Shown here: one piece after another, positions 8,340 through 17,372 of the stretch | How the letters are laid out: the number at the start of each line of letters is the position of its first letter | Numbering within the stretch: position 1 is the first letter of the stretch | NCBI RefSeq assembly: GCF_022012395.1 | Contig: NZ_JAKLTQ010000002.1 | Location: 372,001-436,000, forward strand | From: Arthrobacter hankyongi | Lineage (GTDB): Bacteria; Actinomycetota; Actinomycetes; Actinomycetales; Micrococcaceae | Direction of reading: 5' to 3' | Length of the DNA stretch: 64,000 nt | Made by a program: the position numbers and the translations under genes | The notes under the pieces: model-generated | Databases searched by the model: none | What the model was told of the DNA's origin: nothing | Seen by the model: the letters and a program-made list of their open reading frames with translations, nothing else

Positions 8340-9164
8340 ATGTCCGCACAGGTCCTGCCCACCCGTCCGCGCCGCCGGCCGCATGTCCTGCTGATGGTCG
8401 GTGTCCTGCTGCTGGCGATCGGCCTGGTGGCACTGGTCCTTGAGGTATCGGCGTCGATGTCCCGCAAGGACGCCTCCGGGGTCTATCCGATCGCGGGACC
8501 GTTCACGGCCCTCGACGTGCAGGCAGAGGCGAGCGGCGTCAGCGTTGCCTACGCGGATGTCGCGGAAGCCGAAGTGCGCTTCGACCAGGGCAATGCCAGG
8601 CGCAGCTACGAGCTCACCGTCGACAGCGATAACGCCGGCGGCACGGCTCAGGTGCGCCTCACCCAGCACAATCCCCGCTGGTGGTCGTGGGATATCTGGG
8701 GCGGGTCCTCGCCCCGGCTCGAGGTGCTCCTGCCGCGCGACATGGAGGCCAATCCCATCGCGGTGAACCTCAGCACCAGCGCCGGCAACCTGTCGCTGGA
8801 CGGGACATTCGGCGATGCCGGGCTCAACAGCACCGCGGGGAACCTCACCGTCACCGGGTCGGCCCGCGATGTGACGTTGGCGGCCACGGCGGGCAATATC
8901 TCCGCCATCGACTACCACGTCACTGGGCGCGCCCTCGTGCACACCACCGCCGGCAATGCCACGCTCGACTTCGGCAGCCTGCCGGCTGGCCTGGCGGTAG
9001 AGACGACCGCAGGCAACCAGACGACCACCCTGCCCAAGGGCAGCTACCGGATCCAGACCGAGGCCACGATCGGCACGGTCTCGATCGACGCCACCAGCAC
9101 ACCGGACGCCGCCCGGACGTACACGTTCAGCGCGACGGCCGGTGATATCGAGGTGGCGAACTAG
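8340..9164 (+). CDS. DUF4097-type beta-repeat protein with N-terminal membrane anchor
   Basis: 274 residues. A basic start (RPRRRP) is followed by one membrane segment (about 19-40). The rest is beta-strand repeats. From about residue 145, short repeats of the form (S/T)xAGNxx recur (TSAGNLSL, STAGNLTV, ATAGNISA, TTAGNATL, TTAGNQTT), as in the DUF4097 right-handed beta-helix family once labelled putative adhesin. AAGGAACC precedes the ATG at 8340. Such proteins often sit in membrane stress or PspC-related contexts, but none is visible here. The function is unknown. Confidence 0.7.
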   Translation: MSAQVLPTRPRRRPHVLLMVGVLLLAIGLVALVLEVSASMSRKDASGVYPIAGPFTALDVQAEASGVSVAYADVAEAEVRFDQGNARRSYELTVDSDNAGGTAQVRLTQHNPRWWSWDIWGGSSPRLEVLLPRDMEANPIAVNLSTSAGNLSLDGTFGDAGLNSTAGNLTVTGSARDVTLAATAGNISAIDYHVTGRALVHTTAGNATLDFGSLPAGLAVETTAGNQTTTLPKGSYRIQTEATIGTVSIDATSTPDAARTYTFSATAGDIEVAN

Positions 9165-9312
9165 CCGGAGCACTGCCGGCCGGCCGATAGGGTGGATGCG
9201 TGCCGTTCCCTCGTGTCCGGATTTGGACGCCGGGCCGCCGCGGCGCGGCGGGGACACGCCGTCGTGCCGTCTGAAAGGCGGACGGCACGGGACGGCGGAA
9301 CCGGAGGAATCC

Positions 9313-10404
9313 ATGGGTGTGATGAATGACCTGCTCGGCCCGTCGGCGGTGCAGGGCCTGCGGGCGTCCCTGTCGCAGGCCGCCGGCCGCCCGGCCTGGC
9401 CCGCGCTCGCCGCAGCGGAAGAACGGCTGGAGCCGCTCGCCCTGCGGGCCCGCTCCGACGTGCTGGCGGCGGCCCTGGTGGCCGACCTCGGGCAGGATTA
9501 CGACGGCGCGGCGGCGGTGTTCCGCGCGGCCCTGGACGATGCGGCGTTCACCGGCTGGATGATCTGGCCGGCCGGCGAGGCGGCGGTGACCCTTGCGCTC
9601 CAGGATGGCAGCACCCGCGCGTTCGACAACGCCCTGGCCCTGCTCTTCGAACTGACGCCCCGGCTCACCAGCGAGTTTGCCATCCGGCGCCTGCTGATCC
9701 GGGACCTGGAGCGGGCACTGGGGTTGATCCAGGACCGGACCGGGCATCCGGATGAGCATGTGCGGCGGCTGGCCAGCGAAGGCACGCGCCCCTACCTGCC
9801 CTGGGCCATCCGCGTTCCCGGGATCATTGCCCGGCCGCAGTCCACCTTCCGGATCCTGGACGCCCTGCACACCGATCCCAGCCAAACGGTCCGGCGTTCG
9901 GTGGCCAACCACCTGAACGACGCCGCCCGCCATGCCCCGGACGACGTGGTCGCGGCGGCGGCGCGGTGGAACGCGGAGCCCGGCAGCGGCTGGGTCGTCC
10001 GGCACGGACTGCGCACGCTGGTCAAGAAGGCTCATCCGGACGCGCTGGCACTGCTCGGCTTCGCCCCGGCGGCGGTCTCGGTGTCGGCTCCGCAGGTGGA
10101 CCGGGACACGGTCGGCCTGCCGGGGGAACTGGTCTTCGAAGTGGAGGTCACGAACGGGTCCGCGGACACCGCCCGGGTGGCCGTGGACTATCTGGTCCAC
10201 TACCTTAAGGCCAACGGCACCCTCGCCCCGAAGGTCTTCAAGCTCGCCGTTGCGGAGCTCGGGCCGGGGCAGACCCGGCGGTTCCGCAAGTCCCACGCCT
10301 TCCGGCAGATGACCACCCGGGTGCACTATCCGGGCCGACACGAACTGCAGGTGCAGGTCAACGGTGTGCGCTCGGACCGCACCGGCTTCAATGTCATCGC
10401 ATAG
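9313..10404 (+). CDS. DNA alkylation repair protein, AlkC-like
   Basis: 363 residues. The central part is alpha-helical HEAT-like repeats. It includes RPYLPWAIRVPGI, ILDALHTDPSQTVRRSVANHLND and GWVVRHGLRTLVKKAHPDALALLGF, which are hallmarks of the AlkC branch of the AlkC/AlkD DNA glycosylases that excise 3-methyladenine-type lesions. The C-terminal 90 residues (from about 265) form an Ig-like beta domain ending HYPGRHELQVQVNG, as in the AlkC subgroup with an added immunoglobulin fold. CCGGAGGAAT precedes the ATG at 9313. It is monocistronic as far as can be seen. Confidence 0.85.
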   Translation: MGVMNDLLGPSAVQGLRASLSQAAGRPAWPALAAAEERLEPLALRARSDVLAAALVADLGQDYDGAAAVFRAALDDAAFTGWMIWPAGEAAVTLALQDGSTRAFDNALALLFELTPRLTSEFAIRRLLIRDLERALGLIQDRTGHPDEHVRRLASEGTRPYLPWAIRVPGIIARPQSTFRILDALHTDPSQTVRRSVANHLNDAARHAPDDVVAAAARWNAEPGSGWVVRHGLRTLVKKAHPDALALLGFAPAAVSVSAPQVDRDTVGLPGELVFEVEVTNGSADTARVAVDYLVHYLKANGTLAPKVFKLAVAELGPGQTRRFRKSHAFRQMTTRVHYPGRHELQVQVNGVRSDRTGFNVIA

Positions 10405-10440
10405 TCAGGCTGGTTCGCAACCGAGCAGGAGCGCAACCCC

Positions 10441-10919
10441 ATGGGAAAGCTGCTGGTCCAGTAGATCGTCAAGATGTTCGACGCCTACTGGCCGGCGGCG
10501 GACCTGCTTGAGGAAGCCGTGGCCGAGCCGATCAACCGGCTGCCCAAGTACGTGGTGTCCTCGACCCTGGCGAGGCACCGTGGGGCCACGGCGGGGAGGC
10601 ATGGATCATCCGCGGCAATGTGGCTGCGGAAATCCGCGGCCTCGGGGAACCGGAACCCGGCAACGTCATCGTCGGGGGCAGCCTGCAGCTGACCGAGCTG
10701 CTGTTCCGTGCGGGACTGGTCGGCGAGTTGCAGCTGCATGTTGTGCCGAAGGTCATCGGCGCCGGGCTCCCGGCCTGTCTGCACGCCTCAGCCGATGCCC
10801 GGTTCACCCTGCTGGACGCCGCACAGCTGGCGCCGGACCTGCTGGCCACCCGGTATGCCGTGCGGGATCCCGGGCGGAGCCGTGTGCCGGACTGTCGCTT
10901 CCGCCGAAAACCGACATGA
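10441..10919 (+). pseudogene. Dihydrofolate reductase (RibD C-terminal) family remnant
   Basis: Three lesions are visible in a gene otherwise like the stand-alone DHFR/RibD_C family. It begins MGKLLVQ, then hits TAG at 10462-10464. About 60 expected residues between LLVQ.IV and MFDAYWP are missing. After STLAR the frame shifts at about 10575, where one G is missing before CACCGTGG; the other frame then continues PWGHGGEAWIIRGNV and NVIVGGSLQLTELLFRAGL, RYAV. Stop codon, internal deletion and frameshift together show a decayed gene rather than a sequencing slip. Confidence 0.8.
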
Positions 10920-10949
10920 TGGATAACGGGGGATCCCTGAGGAGGCGCG

Positions 10950-11315
10950 ATGAAGTTCCTGATCCTGATCTACAGCAATCCCGAGTCGCAGCGGACCTGG
11001 GCCGGGCTCTCGGACGCCGAACGCACCGAGGGCTTCGGCGACTTCGCCGGTCTGAACGCGGAATTGGCCGCCTCCGGCGAACTGGTCATGGCCGAGGCCC
11101 TGGACCAGTCCTACACCACCAGCGTGACCGTACGGCAGGGAAAGGTGACGGCGGCGGACGGGTCCTTCGCGGACCAGGAGCAGGTGGCAGGCTTCTACCT
11201 GCTCGACTGCGCCAGCCGGGAGCGTGCCGTCGAAATCGCGTCCCGGATCCCGGATGCGCGGTTCGCCCACGTCGAAGTCCGTCCGGTGCTTGACCTGAGC
11301 GGCCAAATGACCTGA
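10950..11315 (+). CDS. YciI/DGPF-domain family protein
   Basis: 121 residues, the usual size of a single YCII-related domain: MKFLILIYSNPESQ, a central GELVMAEALDQS..TTSVTVRQGKVTAADG, and FYLLDCASRERAVEIASRIPDARFAHVEVRPV. A GAGGAGG site lies just before the ATG at 10950. YciI domains often accompany ECF sigma factors, but none is adjacent, and the upstream gene is a pseudogene. The biochemical role is unknown. Confidence 0.8.
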   Translation: MKFLILIYSNPESQRTWAGLSDAERTEGFGDFAGLNAELAASGELVMAEALDQSYTTSVTVRQGKVTAADGSFADQEQVAGFYLLDCASRERAVEIASRIPDARFAHVEVRPVLDLSGQMT

Positions 11316-11643
11316 GGCTGGTACCGCTCAAAGTACGACGTCGGATGCCCGCCGCCGTTGCACTTTCCTCGTGCACCTTACGGTTGCAGGCCCGTCGCGG
11401 CCAGGAATGCGCCGTCCCCGCCCATGGCAAGGGTCAAGGTCACGCACCTCGGAGCCGATCGGTCCATCGAAGGTGTCCATCCAGGTGCGCAATTTTGGCC
11501 GGGCCGCCCGCGGCACCTTGAGCCTTCCCGAACGGCGCTACCTCGAGTCCCGCGCCCGCCGCCCTCCGCTGATCGGGTGGCCGGAGGTTCCGTTACCGTC
11601 GACTGCGGGATACTGGAGGAGGGGGACTAAAGAGGTGCCACGC
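11316..11643. other. Intergenic region with possible remnant of an NTF2-like gene (minus strand)
   Basis: No intact gene is supported. On the minus strand, 11516-11440 reads RTWMDTFDGPIGSEVRDL, the typical core of SnoaL/DUF4440-type NTF2-like proteins. One frame over it continues about 15 residues with a GDGAF motif before a stop near 11398. The match is short and broken, so at most it is a decayed fragment. The final 40 bases hold the rtcB leader (AGAGGTGCC site). Confidence 0.3.
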
Positions 11644-12828
11644 ATGTTTCCAGTCGAGCTTCCGGGTACGAAGCATCCGGTCCTGATGTGGGCCGCTGAG
11701 CGCGAGGTTGAGCCGGCTGCCCTGCAGCAGCTGAGGAACATCGGCTCGCTGCCCTGGGTCTACGGGGTCCGAGTGATGCCCGATGTCCACCTCGGCAAGG
11801 GCGCCACCATCGGTTCGGTCATTGCCATGCCCGGGGCTGTCTCGCCGGCGGCCGTCGGAGTGGACCTGGGGTGCGGCGTCGTTGGCGTCAAGACCTCCCT
11901 GACCGAACGCGATCTCTACGGCCTGCACGCGCTGCGGCGCGCCATCGAGTCCGCCGTCCCTGTGGGTTCCAACAGCCACCGCAGGGAAGTGGACTTGAAG
12001 CGTCTCGGGCTGGAGTCCGGAATGAAGACCTTCTGGGAGGGGTTCAAGGACCTGCACGCCGGTGTGCAGAAGCTCAGGCCGCGCGCCCTCGGGCAGTTGG
12101 GCACGCTCGGCAGCGGGAACCATTTCATCGAGGTATGCGTGGACGAGGCCGGCTTCGTGTGGCTGACCCTGCATTCCGGCTCCCGGAACATCGGCAAGGA
12201 ACTGGCCGAGCGGCACATCGAGATCGCCCGCAGGCTGCCGCACAACCAGGCGCTGGCGGACCGCGACCTGGCGGTGTTCCTGGCGGACACCCCTCAGATG
12301 GACGCGTACCGGCATGACCTGTGGTGGGCCCAGGAATACGCTGCCCGGTCCAGGGCGGTCATGATGGGCCTGGTCAAGGAGCAGGTCTCCCGGCACTTCG
12401 CTTCGGCGAACGTCGCGTACGGCCAGAGCATCAACATCCACCACAACTATGTGGCCGAGGAGATGATCGACGGCCGCAGGATGCTGGTCACGCGCAAGGG
12501 CGCCATCCGGGCGGGCAAGAGCGAACTGGCCCTGATCCCCGGTTCGATGGGAACAGGTTCCTATGTGGTCCGAGGCCGGGGCAACGAGGCGTCCTTCCAA
12601 TCCGCGTCCCATGGGGCCGGCCGGCGGATGTCGCGCCACGCTGCGTTGAGGACCTATACGGTCGCCGACCTGGCTGCGCAGACCGCCGGCGTGGAATCCC
12701 GCAAGGACCAGGGCATCGTGGATGAAATTCCGGAGGCGTACAAGGACCTGTACGCGGTCATCGACGCGCAAAAGGACCTCGTCGACGTTGTCCAGCATCT
12801 GCGCACGGTGCTGTGCGTCAAGGGCTGA
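11644..12828 (+). CDS. rtcB: RNA-splicing ligase RtcB
   Basis: 394 residues, standard for bacterial RtcB. Motifs in order: MPDVHLGKGATIGSV (about 41), VDLGCGVVGVKT with the metal-binding Cys near 78, GTLGSGNHFIEV (about 155), LTLHSGSRNIGKELAERH (about 175), NIHHNYV (about 264), RKGAIRA and LIPGSMGTGSYVV (about 285-310) and SHGAGRRMSR (about 321). The last holds the His that is guanylylated. RtcB joins 2',3'-cyclic phosphate or 3'-phosphate to 5'-OH RNA ends using GTP and Mn. The ATG at 11644 follows AAAGAGGTGCC. No RtcA, archease or RtcR gene is adjacent. It is monocistronic. Confidence 0.95.
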   Translation: MFPVELPGTKHPVLMWAAEREVEPAALQQLRNIGSLPWVYGVRVMPDVHLGKGATIGSVIAMPGAVSPAAVGVDLGCGVVGVKTSLTERDLYGLHALRRAIESAVPVGSNSHRREVDLKRLGLESGMKTFWEGFKDLHAGVQKLRPRALGQLGTLGSGNHFIEVCVDEAGFVWLTLHSGSRNIGKELAERHIEIARRLPHNQALADRDLAVFLADTPQMDAYRHDLWWAQEYAARSRAVMMGLVKEQVSRHFASANVAYGQSINIHHNYVAEEMIDGRRMLVTRKGAIRAGKSELALIPGSMGTGSYVVRGRGNEASFQSASHGAGRRMSRHAALRTYTVADLAAQTAGVESRKDQGIVDEIPEAYKDLYAVIDAQKDLVDVVQHLRTVLCVKG

Positions 12829-13130
12829 CGCGGGCTTCTCAAGGAAGGCTTCGGTCGCCTCCCGGGCATGGGACGACGGAACCGCGCCGGCCTCTCCCGA
12901 AGCGCATCCGGACAGGAGTCCGGCGGCCGGAGCTTCCTCGGTGTTGGCTCGGTCCCTCCATCGCTGCCATCGGGAGCGCTGCCTTGAACCGGAACCAGCC
13001 TAGGGCCTGCCTCCGGCAAGTCCCACTCGAAACAGCCTAGATAATCGATTCTTAGTCAGATATTATTTTCTGCAATGAGATTGCAGCGACATGCTGGTTT
13101 TGGAAGAGTCAAGCAGAATAGGAGACAGGG
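12829..13130. other. Intergenic region between rtcB and the extradiol dioxygenase
   Basis: The first 200 bases are GC-rich with no gene or clear hairpin. The last 90 turn AT-rich and hold the operator-like repeat at 13071-13085 and the ribosome site (AGGAGACAGGG) of the next gene. Confidence 0.5.
13071..13085. promoter_or_regulatory. Operator-like inverted repeat upstream of the dioxygenase
   Basis: TGCAAT-GAG-ATTGCA is a perfect 6-base inverted repeat with a 3-base spacer, inside an AT-rich pocket 45 bases before the ATG at 13131. The TGCAAT core recurs before the transporter (14131) and the second BVMO (34375). Confidence 0.5.
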
Positions 13131-14024
13131 ATGTCTTGGGGATTGATCACGGCCATGGGGCACGTCGGCATTCAGACGACCAAGCTCGAGGAGTCCGTCT
13201 TTGACGCGACGCAGATCCTCGGACTGCGCGAGACCGAGCGGACTTCCGACGCCGTGTACCTGGCCGCAGGCAATGTGCACCACGAACTCGTCTACATCGA
13301 GTCCGACGTCGACGGCGTGGACAGCTTCGGCTTCGTCGCCCGCGACGGCGACGCGCTGCGCGAGATCCGCCGCCGGGTCGAGCAGGAGAACCTGCCGATC
13401 GTCAGTGAGAAGCCGCGCGGCGCCGGCATCGAGGATGGCTTCTCCTTTGTGGGGCCCGAGGGCTTCGTCTTCGAAGTCTATGTGGGCATGCAGGAAAACC
13501 AGGCGTCACAGCTCTCCTTCGGCCCGGACCGTTATGGGCACTTCAACTTCCACCCGCGCGACGTGACCGGGATGATGACGTTCCTGCAGCGCGTGCTCGA
13601 CTTCCGGCTCTCGGACGTGATTGGCGACGACTTTGCATACTTCATGCGCTGTAATCCGGACCACCACGGCATTGCCCTGGTCCGGGGCCAGGGGACGCTG
13701 CACCACCACGCCTGGCAGGCGCAGAGCATCGTCGACCTGGGCAAGCTCGGCGACCGCCTGAACAAGCTGGGTCGGGACCTGATCTGGGGGCCGGTACGCC
13801 ACGGCGCCGGCCACAACATCGCCGCCTACTTCGTGGAGACGTCCGGGGCCGTCGTCGAGCTCTACACGGATCTGGAGCAGATCTACGACGACTCGCGCCC
13901 ACCGGTGGTCTGGGGCGAGGATGAGAACTGGTGGAACATGTGGAGCAGCTACCGCCCCATGGATTTCCGCAACTTCGGGCTGGCGCCGGTGGAGTCGCCG
14001 ACGCGTATGGCGGTGCTCCGCTAG
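13131..14024 (+). CDS. VOC-superfamily extradiol (catechol 2,3-) dioxygenase-like protein
   Basis: 297 residues with the two vicinal-oxygen-chelate modules of type I extradiol dioxygenases. The first starts AMGHVGIQTTKLEES. The second has candidate metal ligands His in RYGHFNFHPRD, His in TLHHHAW and Glu in VVELYTDLE. It also has the C-terminal active-site region with HGAGHNIAAYFVE. Such enzymes cleave catechols next to the hydroxyls with Fe(II) and O2. The gene is monocistronic, closed by a hairpin at 14063, and precedes an MHS transporter. It could supply the ring cleavage lacking in the 34477-45166 cluster, but that link is inference. Confidence 0.85.
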   Translation: MSWGLITAMGHVGIQTTKLEESVFDATQILGLRETERTSDAVYLAAGNVHHELVYIESDVDGVDSFGFVARDGDALREIRRRVEQENLPIVSEKPRGAGIEDGFSFVGPEGFVFEVYVGMQENQASQLSFGPDRYGHFNFHPRDVTGMMTFLQRVLDFRLSDVIGDDFAYFMRCNPDHHGIALVRGQGTLHHHAWQAQSIVDLGKLGDRLNKLGRDLIWGPVRHGAGHNIAAYFVETSGAVVELYTDLEQIYDDSRPPVVWGEDENWWNMWSSYRPMDFRNFGLAPVESPTRMAVLR

Positions 14025-14062
14025 GGATGCAGTGTTAGGCAGTTAGGTATCAGTGCGGCGGC

Positions 14063-14099
14063 AGAGCCGCGTGCCCGGACGGTCCGGGCACGCGGCTCT
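14063..14099 (+). terminator. Strong hairpin after the dioxygenase gene
   Basis: Perfect 17-base arms, AGAGCCGCGTGCCCGGA (14063-14079) and its complement (14083-14099), with a CGG loop. The T-run is weak. Confidence 0.65.
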
Positions 14100-14353
14100 C
14101 TGCATTGCGGATGTACCGATATGCGCGCCTAGAGCAATGATGCAATACATGTCAAGAAAAACATTATTTAAATAAAAATGCGTAAAACTCTGGCCATCTG
14201 CTGTGACTTCCGCCATGCTTTAAGCAGTCAACGAGTGACGGGACTCACGGCAGGCCGGCACCGGCCTGCACCCCGGTTTCGTAAAATCCTCGGTGCCTCC
14301 GGCTGACCTGTGGAAGCCGAAGCCCCACCGTTCTCCACGAAGTGAAAGAGCCT
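14100..14353 (+). promoter_or_regulatory. Transporter upstream region with AT-rich pocket and leader hairpin
   Basis: 14120-14190 is strongly AT-rich (TTATTTAAATAAAAATG) and holds the repeated core GCAATGATGCAAT, a likely promoter/operator. GCAGGCCGG-CA-CCGGCCTGC (14250-14269) is a perfect leader hairpin. No gene is seen. Confidence 0.45.
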
Positions 14354-15733
14354 ATGTCGCAGCCAAAAAACGTTCAGACAGACAGCGAGCCACAGGAGCT
14401 CCACCACCGCGAAGCCTCCACGGGCCCGGCGGGGGAGTCCCTCAATACCAGGGACATGCGGCGGGTCCTTGGGTCCAGCCTGATGGGCAGCATTATTGAG
14501 TACTACGACTTCATCCTGTATGCGACCGCCGCCTCGCTGATCTTCGACAAGGTCTTCTTCTCCAATCTCAGCCCAGCGGTCGCGCTCTTCGCCTCCTTCG
14601 GCACGCTCGCCGTTGGTTACGTCGCGCGGCCGCTGGGCGGGATCATCTTCGGCCACTTCGGCGACAGAATCGGGCGCAAGAAGATGCTGGTGCTGTCGAT
14701 GCTCATGATGGGCGGCGCCACGGTGGCGATCGGCCTGCTGCCCACCACCGCCGCGATCGGCATCGCGGCCCCAGTCATCCTGGTTACCCTGCGCTTTATC
14801 CAGGGCATTTCGGTCGGCGGCGAATGGGGCGGGGCCACGCTGATGGCGCTCGAACACGCTCCGGCCAATAAGCGGGGCTTTGCCGCTGCGTTCGCCAACG
14901 CCGGCGGTCCGGCCGGCGGCCTGCTCGCCACCTTCGTCGTCTCCGGCGTGTCCGCCGCCACGGGGGACCAGTTCCTCGTCTGGGGCTGGCGCATCCCCTT
15001 CATCCTCTCCGCCGTGCTGATCCTGATCGGCATGCTCATCCGGCTCAAGGTCGCCGAGAGTCCGGTCTTCAAGGCTTTGGAGGCCAAAGCCGCCGAGCGC
15101 CAGAAGGGCCGGAAGGCCCCGCTGGGACAGGTCCTGCGCCGTTTTCCCCGGGTGGTTATCGTGACACTGGTGGCATCTCTGGGCTTTTACACCATGCAGG
15201 GGATCCTCACCACCTGGGGTGTCTCGGTGGCGGTGGCCGAGGGTGTGGACCGCTCGGCCGTGCTGAACATCAAGGGTGTCGCCGCCGTGTTCACCGTGGT
15301 TGTCTGCTTTGCCGCAGCACGCATGAGCGACCGCTTCGGACGCCGCGCAGTGCTGACCGTCGGCGGCATCGCCGGCATCCTGTGGGCCTTCCCGGCCCTG
15401 CAGTTGATGCACAACGGCACGGCATGGGGATTCGCGCTGGCCGTGATCGTCGGCAACGGCGTCATCCAGGGCATCCTGGCCGGGCCGATCGGTGCCTACA
15501 TCTCCGAGCAGTTCCCCGCGGAGGTCCGCTACACCGGGGCGTCTCTGGCCTATCAGGGCTCCTCGACGCTCGGCGCCGGCTTCACCCCGATGATCGCCAC
15601 CGCCTTGGTGGCCGCCGGGAGCGGCGGCTATGCGCTGGTGGGTGCCTTTTGGATCGCCGTTCTGGCGGTCGGCCTGGTTGCGGTGCGGATGAGCCGCGAG
15701 GGCGCGGAGTTGAAGCAAAAGCAGCACGCCTGA
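14354..15733 (+). CDS. MFS transporter, metabolite:H+ symporter (MHS) family
   Basis: 459 residues with 12 predicted helices after a polar N-terminus of about 35 residues. MHS family signatures are GSIIEYYDFILYATAA (helix 1), the loop motif GHFGDRIGRKKMLV, FIQGISVGGEWGGA in helix 4-5, and WGWRIPFILSA. These match the shikimate/ProP/aromatic acid symporters that import organic acids with protons. The ATG at 14354 sits 3 bases after GAAAGAG; a GTG at 14342 in frame is less likely. The substrate is probably an aromatic or carboxylic acid, given the dioxygenase before it and the monooxygenase after it. A second MHS paralogue is at 49424. Confidence 0.88.
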   Translation: MSQPKNVQTDSEPQELHHREASTGPAGESLNTRDMRRVLGSSLMGSIIEYYDFILYATAASLIFDKVFFSNLSPAVALFASFGTLAVGYVARPLGGIIFGHFGDRIGRKKMLVLSMLMMGGATVAIGLLPTTAAIGIAAPVILVTLRFIQGISVGGEWGGATLMALEHAPANKRGFAAAFANAGGPAGGLLATFVVSGVSAATGDQFLVWGWRIPFILSAVLILIGMLIRLKVAESPVFKALEAKAAERQKGRKAPLGQVLRRFPRVVIVTLVASLGFYTMQGILTTWGVSVAVAEGVDRSAVLNIKGVAAVFTVVVCFAAARMSDRFGRRAVLTVGGIAGILWAFPALQLMHNGTAWGFALAVIVGNGVIQGILAGPIGAYISEQFPAEVRYTGASLAYQGSSTLGAGFTPMIATALVAAGSGGYALVGAFWIAVLAVGLVAVRMSREGAELKQKQHA

Positions 15734-15743
15734 CAATTTCCCC

Positions 15744-15785
15744 AGGCCCGCCCCGGTCCCTGCACGGACCGGGGCGGGCCTTTGT
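15744..15785 (+). terminator. Rho-independent terminator after the MHS transporter
   Basis: 16-base perfect arms (15744-15759 and 15766-15781) around the loop CTGCAC, ending in TTTGTG. Confidence 0.8.
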
Positions 15786-15952
15786 GATTCCTGGAGGTGG
15801 CAGACGAAGACGCATCCTGCCCAAGCTTGATTCATCAGAATTATTGAAAAGCTACGGCAGAAACTTACATATTTACGTAATTATGCCGGGCTGTGATTAT
15901 GGATGGAGCAGACGCCGCGCAGGTGGCGCGGATCACGAAAGGAACCCAAGCA

Positions 15953-17290
15953 ATGAGCTTGAAGCCGAAGAAGCACATGGTGCTCACCACGTTCATGCTG
16001 CCGGCCGGCTACCATAAGGACAGCTGGCGGATGGAGGGCAGCCGTTCCGAGGAGCTGGCCAATCTGGACTTCGTGGCGGACCTGACGCTGATGGCCGAGA
16101 AGGCCAAGCTGGATGCGGTGTTCTTCGGGGACATCGTCCATGCGAACACCGTGCTGCGCGGGGACATCAAGATGAACGGCTTCTACGAGCCGATGACGGT
16201 GCTCGCAGCGCTGGCCGCCCGCACGAAGAACATCGGCCTGATTGGGACGGTCTCCACTTCCTTCGCCGAGCCGTATAACGTCGCCCGCCAGATGTGCGGC
16301 TTGGACCACATGTCCGGCGGCCGCGCCGGCTGGAACATCGTCACCTCCTCCGACGGCTTCCAAAACTTCGGGATGCAGGAAGCCCCGGACCCGGCGACCC
16401 GCTACCGGCGCGCCACCGAATTCGTCAACGTCGTCCAGCGACTCTGGGACAGCTGGGCGGATGACGCGGTGATCAACGACCGGGAGTCCGGCTGGTACGT
16501 GGACGCGGACAAGCTCCGCCCGCTCAACCACAAGGGCGAGTTCTTCGAAGTCGCCGGCCCGATCAACATGCCGCGTTCCCCGCAGGGCCGCCCGGTGCTC
16601 GTCCAGGCAGGCTCCTCCGGCCCGGGCATGGAGCTGGGGTCCTCGGTGGCGGACGGGATCTACACCGCCCAGCCGTTCAAGGCACCCTCCATCGAGTTCT
16701 ACGCCAAGTTCAAGCAGCTGGCTGCGGACAAGGGCCGCAACCCGGACGAGGTCAAGATCATCCCGGGCATCCTGCCCATCCTCGGCGACACCGAGAAGGA
16801 AGCGCAGCATCTGGCGGACGAGCTGGCCAACCACGTCCACCTCGAAAACGGCCGGATCCAGGTGGGGGCCGACCTGAAGATGGACCTGAGCGAGCTGGAC
16901 TACAACGAGCGCATCCCGGCCGAGTGGTTCTCCGATGATCCGCGCCTGGGCAGCCGCTACCAGATCTACCGCAAGAAGAGCGTGGAGCTGGGCATGACGC
17001 TGCGCGAGCTGATCGTGGACCTGGCCCGCTCCACCGGGCACCAGTGGATGGCCGGCACCGCCAGCCAGGTCGCGGACCGGATGGTGGACTGGTTCGAGTC
17101 CAAGGCCTGCGACGGCTTCAACCTGAACTCGCCGTTCAACCCCGGCGGCTTCGCCCTGATCTGCGACAAGCTGGTCCCCGAATTGCAGGACCGGGGCTAC
17201 TTCCGCAGTGAGTACGAGGGGACCACGCTGCGCGATAACCTCGGGCTGCCGCGCCCGGCCGCCGTCGCGGACTACGCCGTGCTCGGCTAA
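15953..17290 (+). CDS. LLM-class FMN-dependent monooxygenase (NtaA/SnaA/DszA type)
   Basis: 445 residues, the length of the NtaA/DszA branch of bacterial luciferase-like TIM-barrel monooxygenases. Visible features are FMLPAGYHKDSWRMEGSR, FFGDIVHANTVLRGD..FYEPMTVLAALAARTKNIGLIGTVSTSFAEPYNVAR, RAGWNIVTSS and QAGSSGPG. These enzymes use reduced FMN supplied by a separate reductase to oxidise sulfones, amino-polycarboxylates or ketones. ATG 15953 follows GAAAGGAACC; an upstream ATG at 15893 is not needed by the fold. The upstream pocket contains TTACGTAA (15873-15880). It is transcribed toward the LysR gene and ends at a shared terminator. Confidence 0.88.
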   Translation: MSLKPKKHMVLTTFMLPAGYHKDSWRMEGSRSEELANLDFVADLTLMAEKAKLDAVFFGDIVHANTVLRGDIKMNGFYEPMTVLAALAARTKNIGLIGTVSTSFAEPYNVARQMCGLDHMSGGRAGWNIVTSSDGFQNFGMQEAPDPATRYRRATEFVNVVQRLWDSWADDAVINDRESGWYVDADKLRPLNHKGEFFEVAGPINMPRSPQGRPVLVQAGSSGPGMELGSSVADGIYTAQPFKAPSIEFYAKFKQLAADKGRNPDEVKIIPGILPILGDTEKEAQHLADELANHVHLENGRIQVGADLKMDLSELDYNERIPAEWFSDDPRLGSRYQIYRKKSVELGMTLRELIVDLARSTGHQWMAGTASQVADRMVDWFESKACDGFNLNSPFNPGGFALICDKLVPELQDRGYFRSEYEGTTLRDNLGLPRPAAVADYAVLG

Positions 17291-17312
17291 GCGCGGCAGC
17301 GGCAGGGAAAGT

Positions 17313-17352
17313 ACGACGCCGGCGGGAGCCTCCTGCCGGCGTCGTGCGTTTT
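17313..17352. terminator. Bidirectional terminator between monooxygenase and LysR genes
   Basis: ACGACGCCGGC..(17313-) pairs with GCCGGCGTCGT (-17345), followed by GCGTTTT on the plus strand. Confidence 0.7.
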
Positions 17353-17372
17353 CTGCCGGTCGCGCGGCCGGC

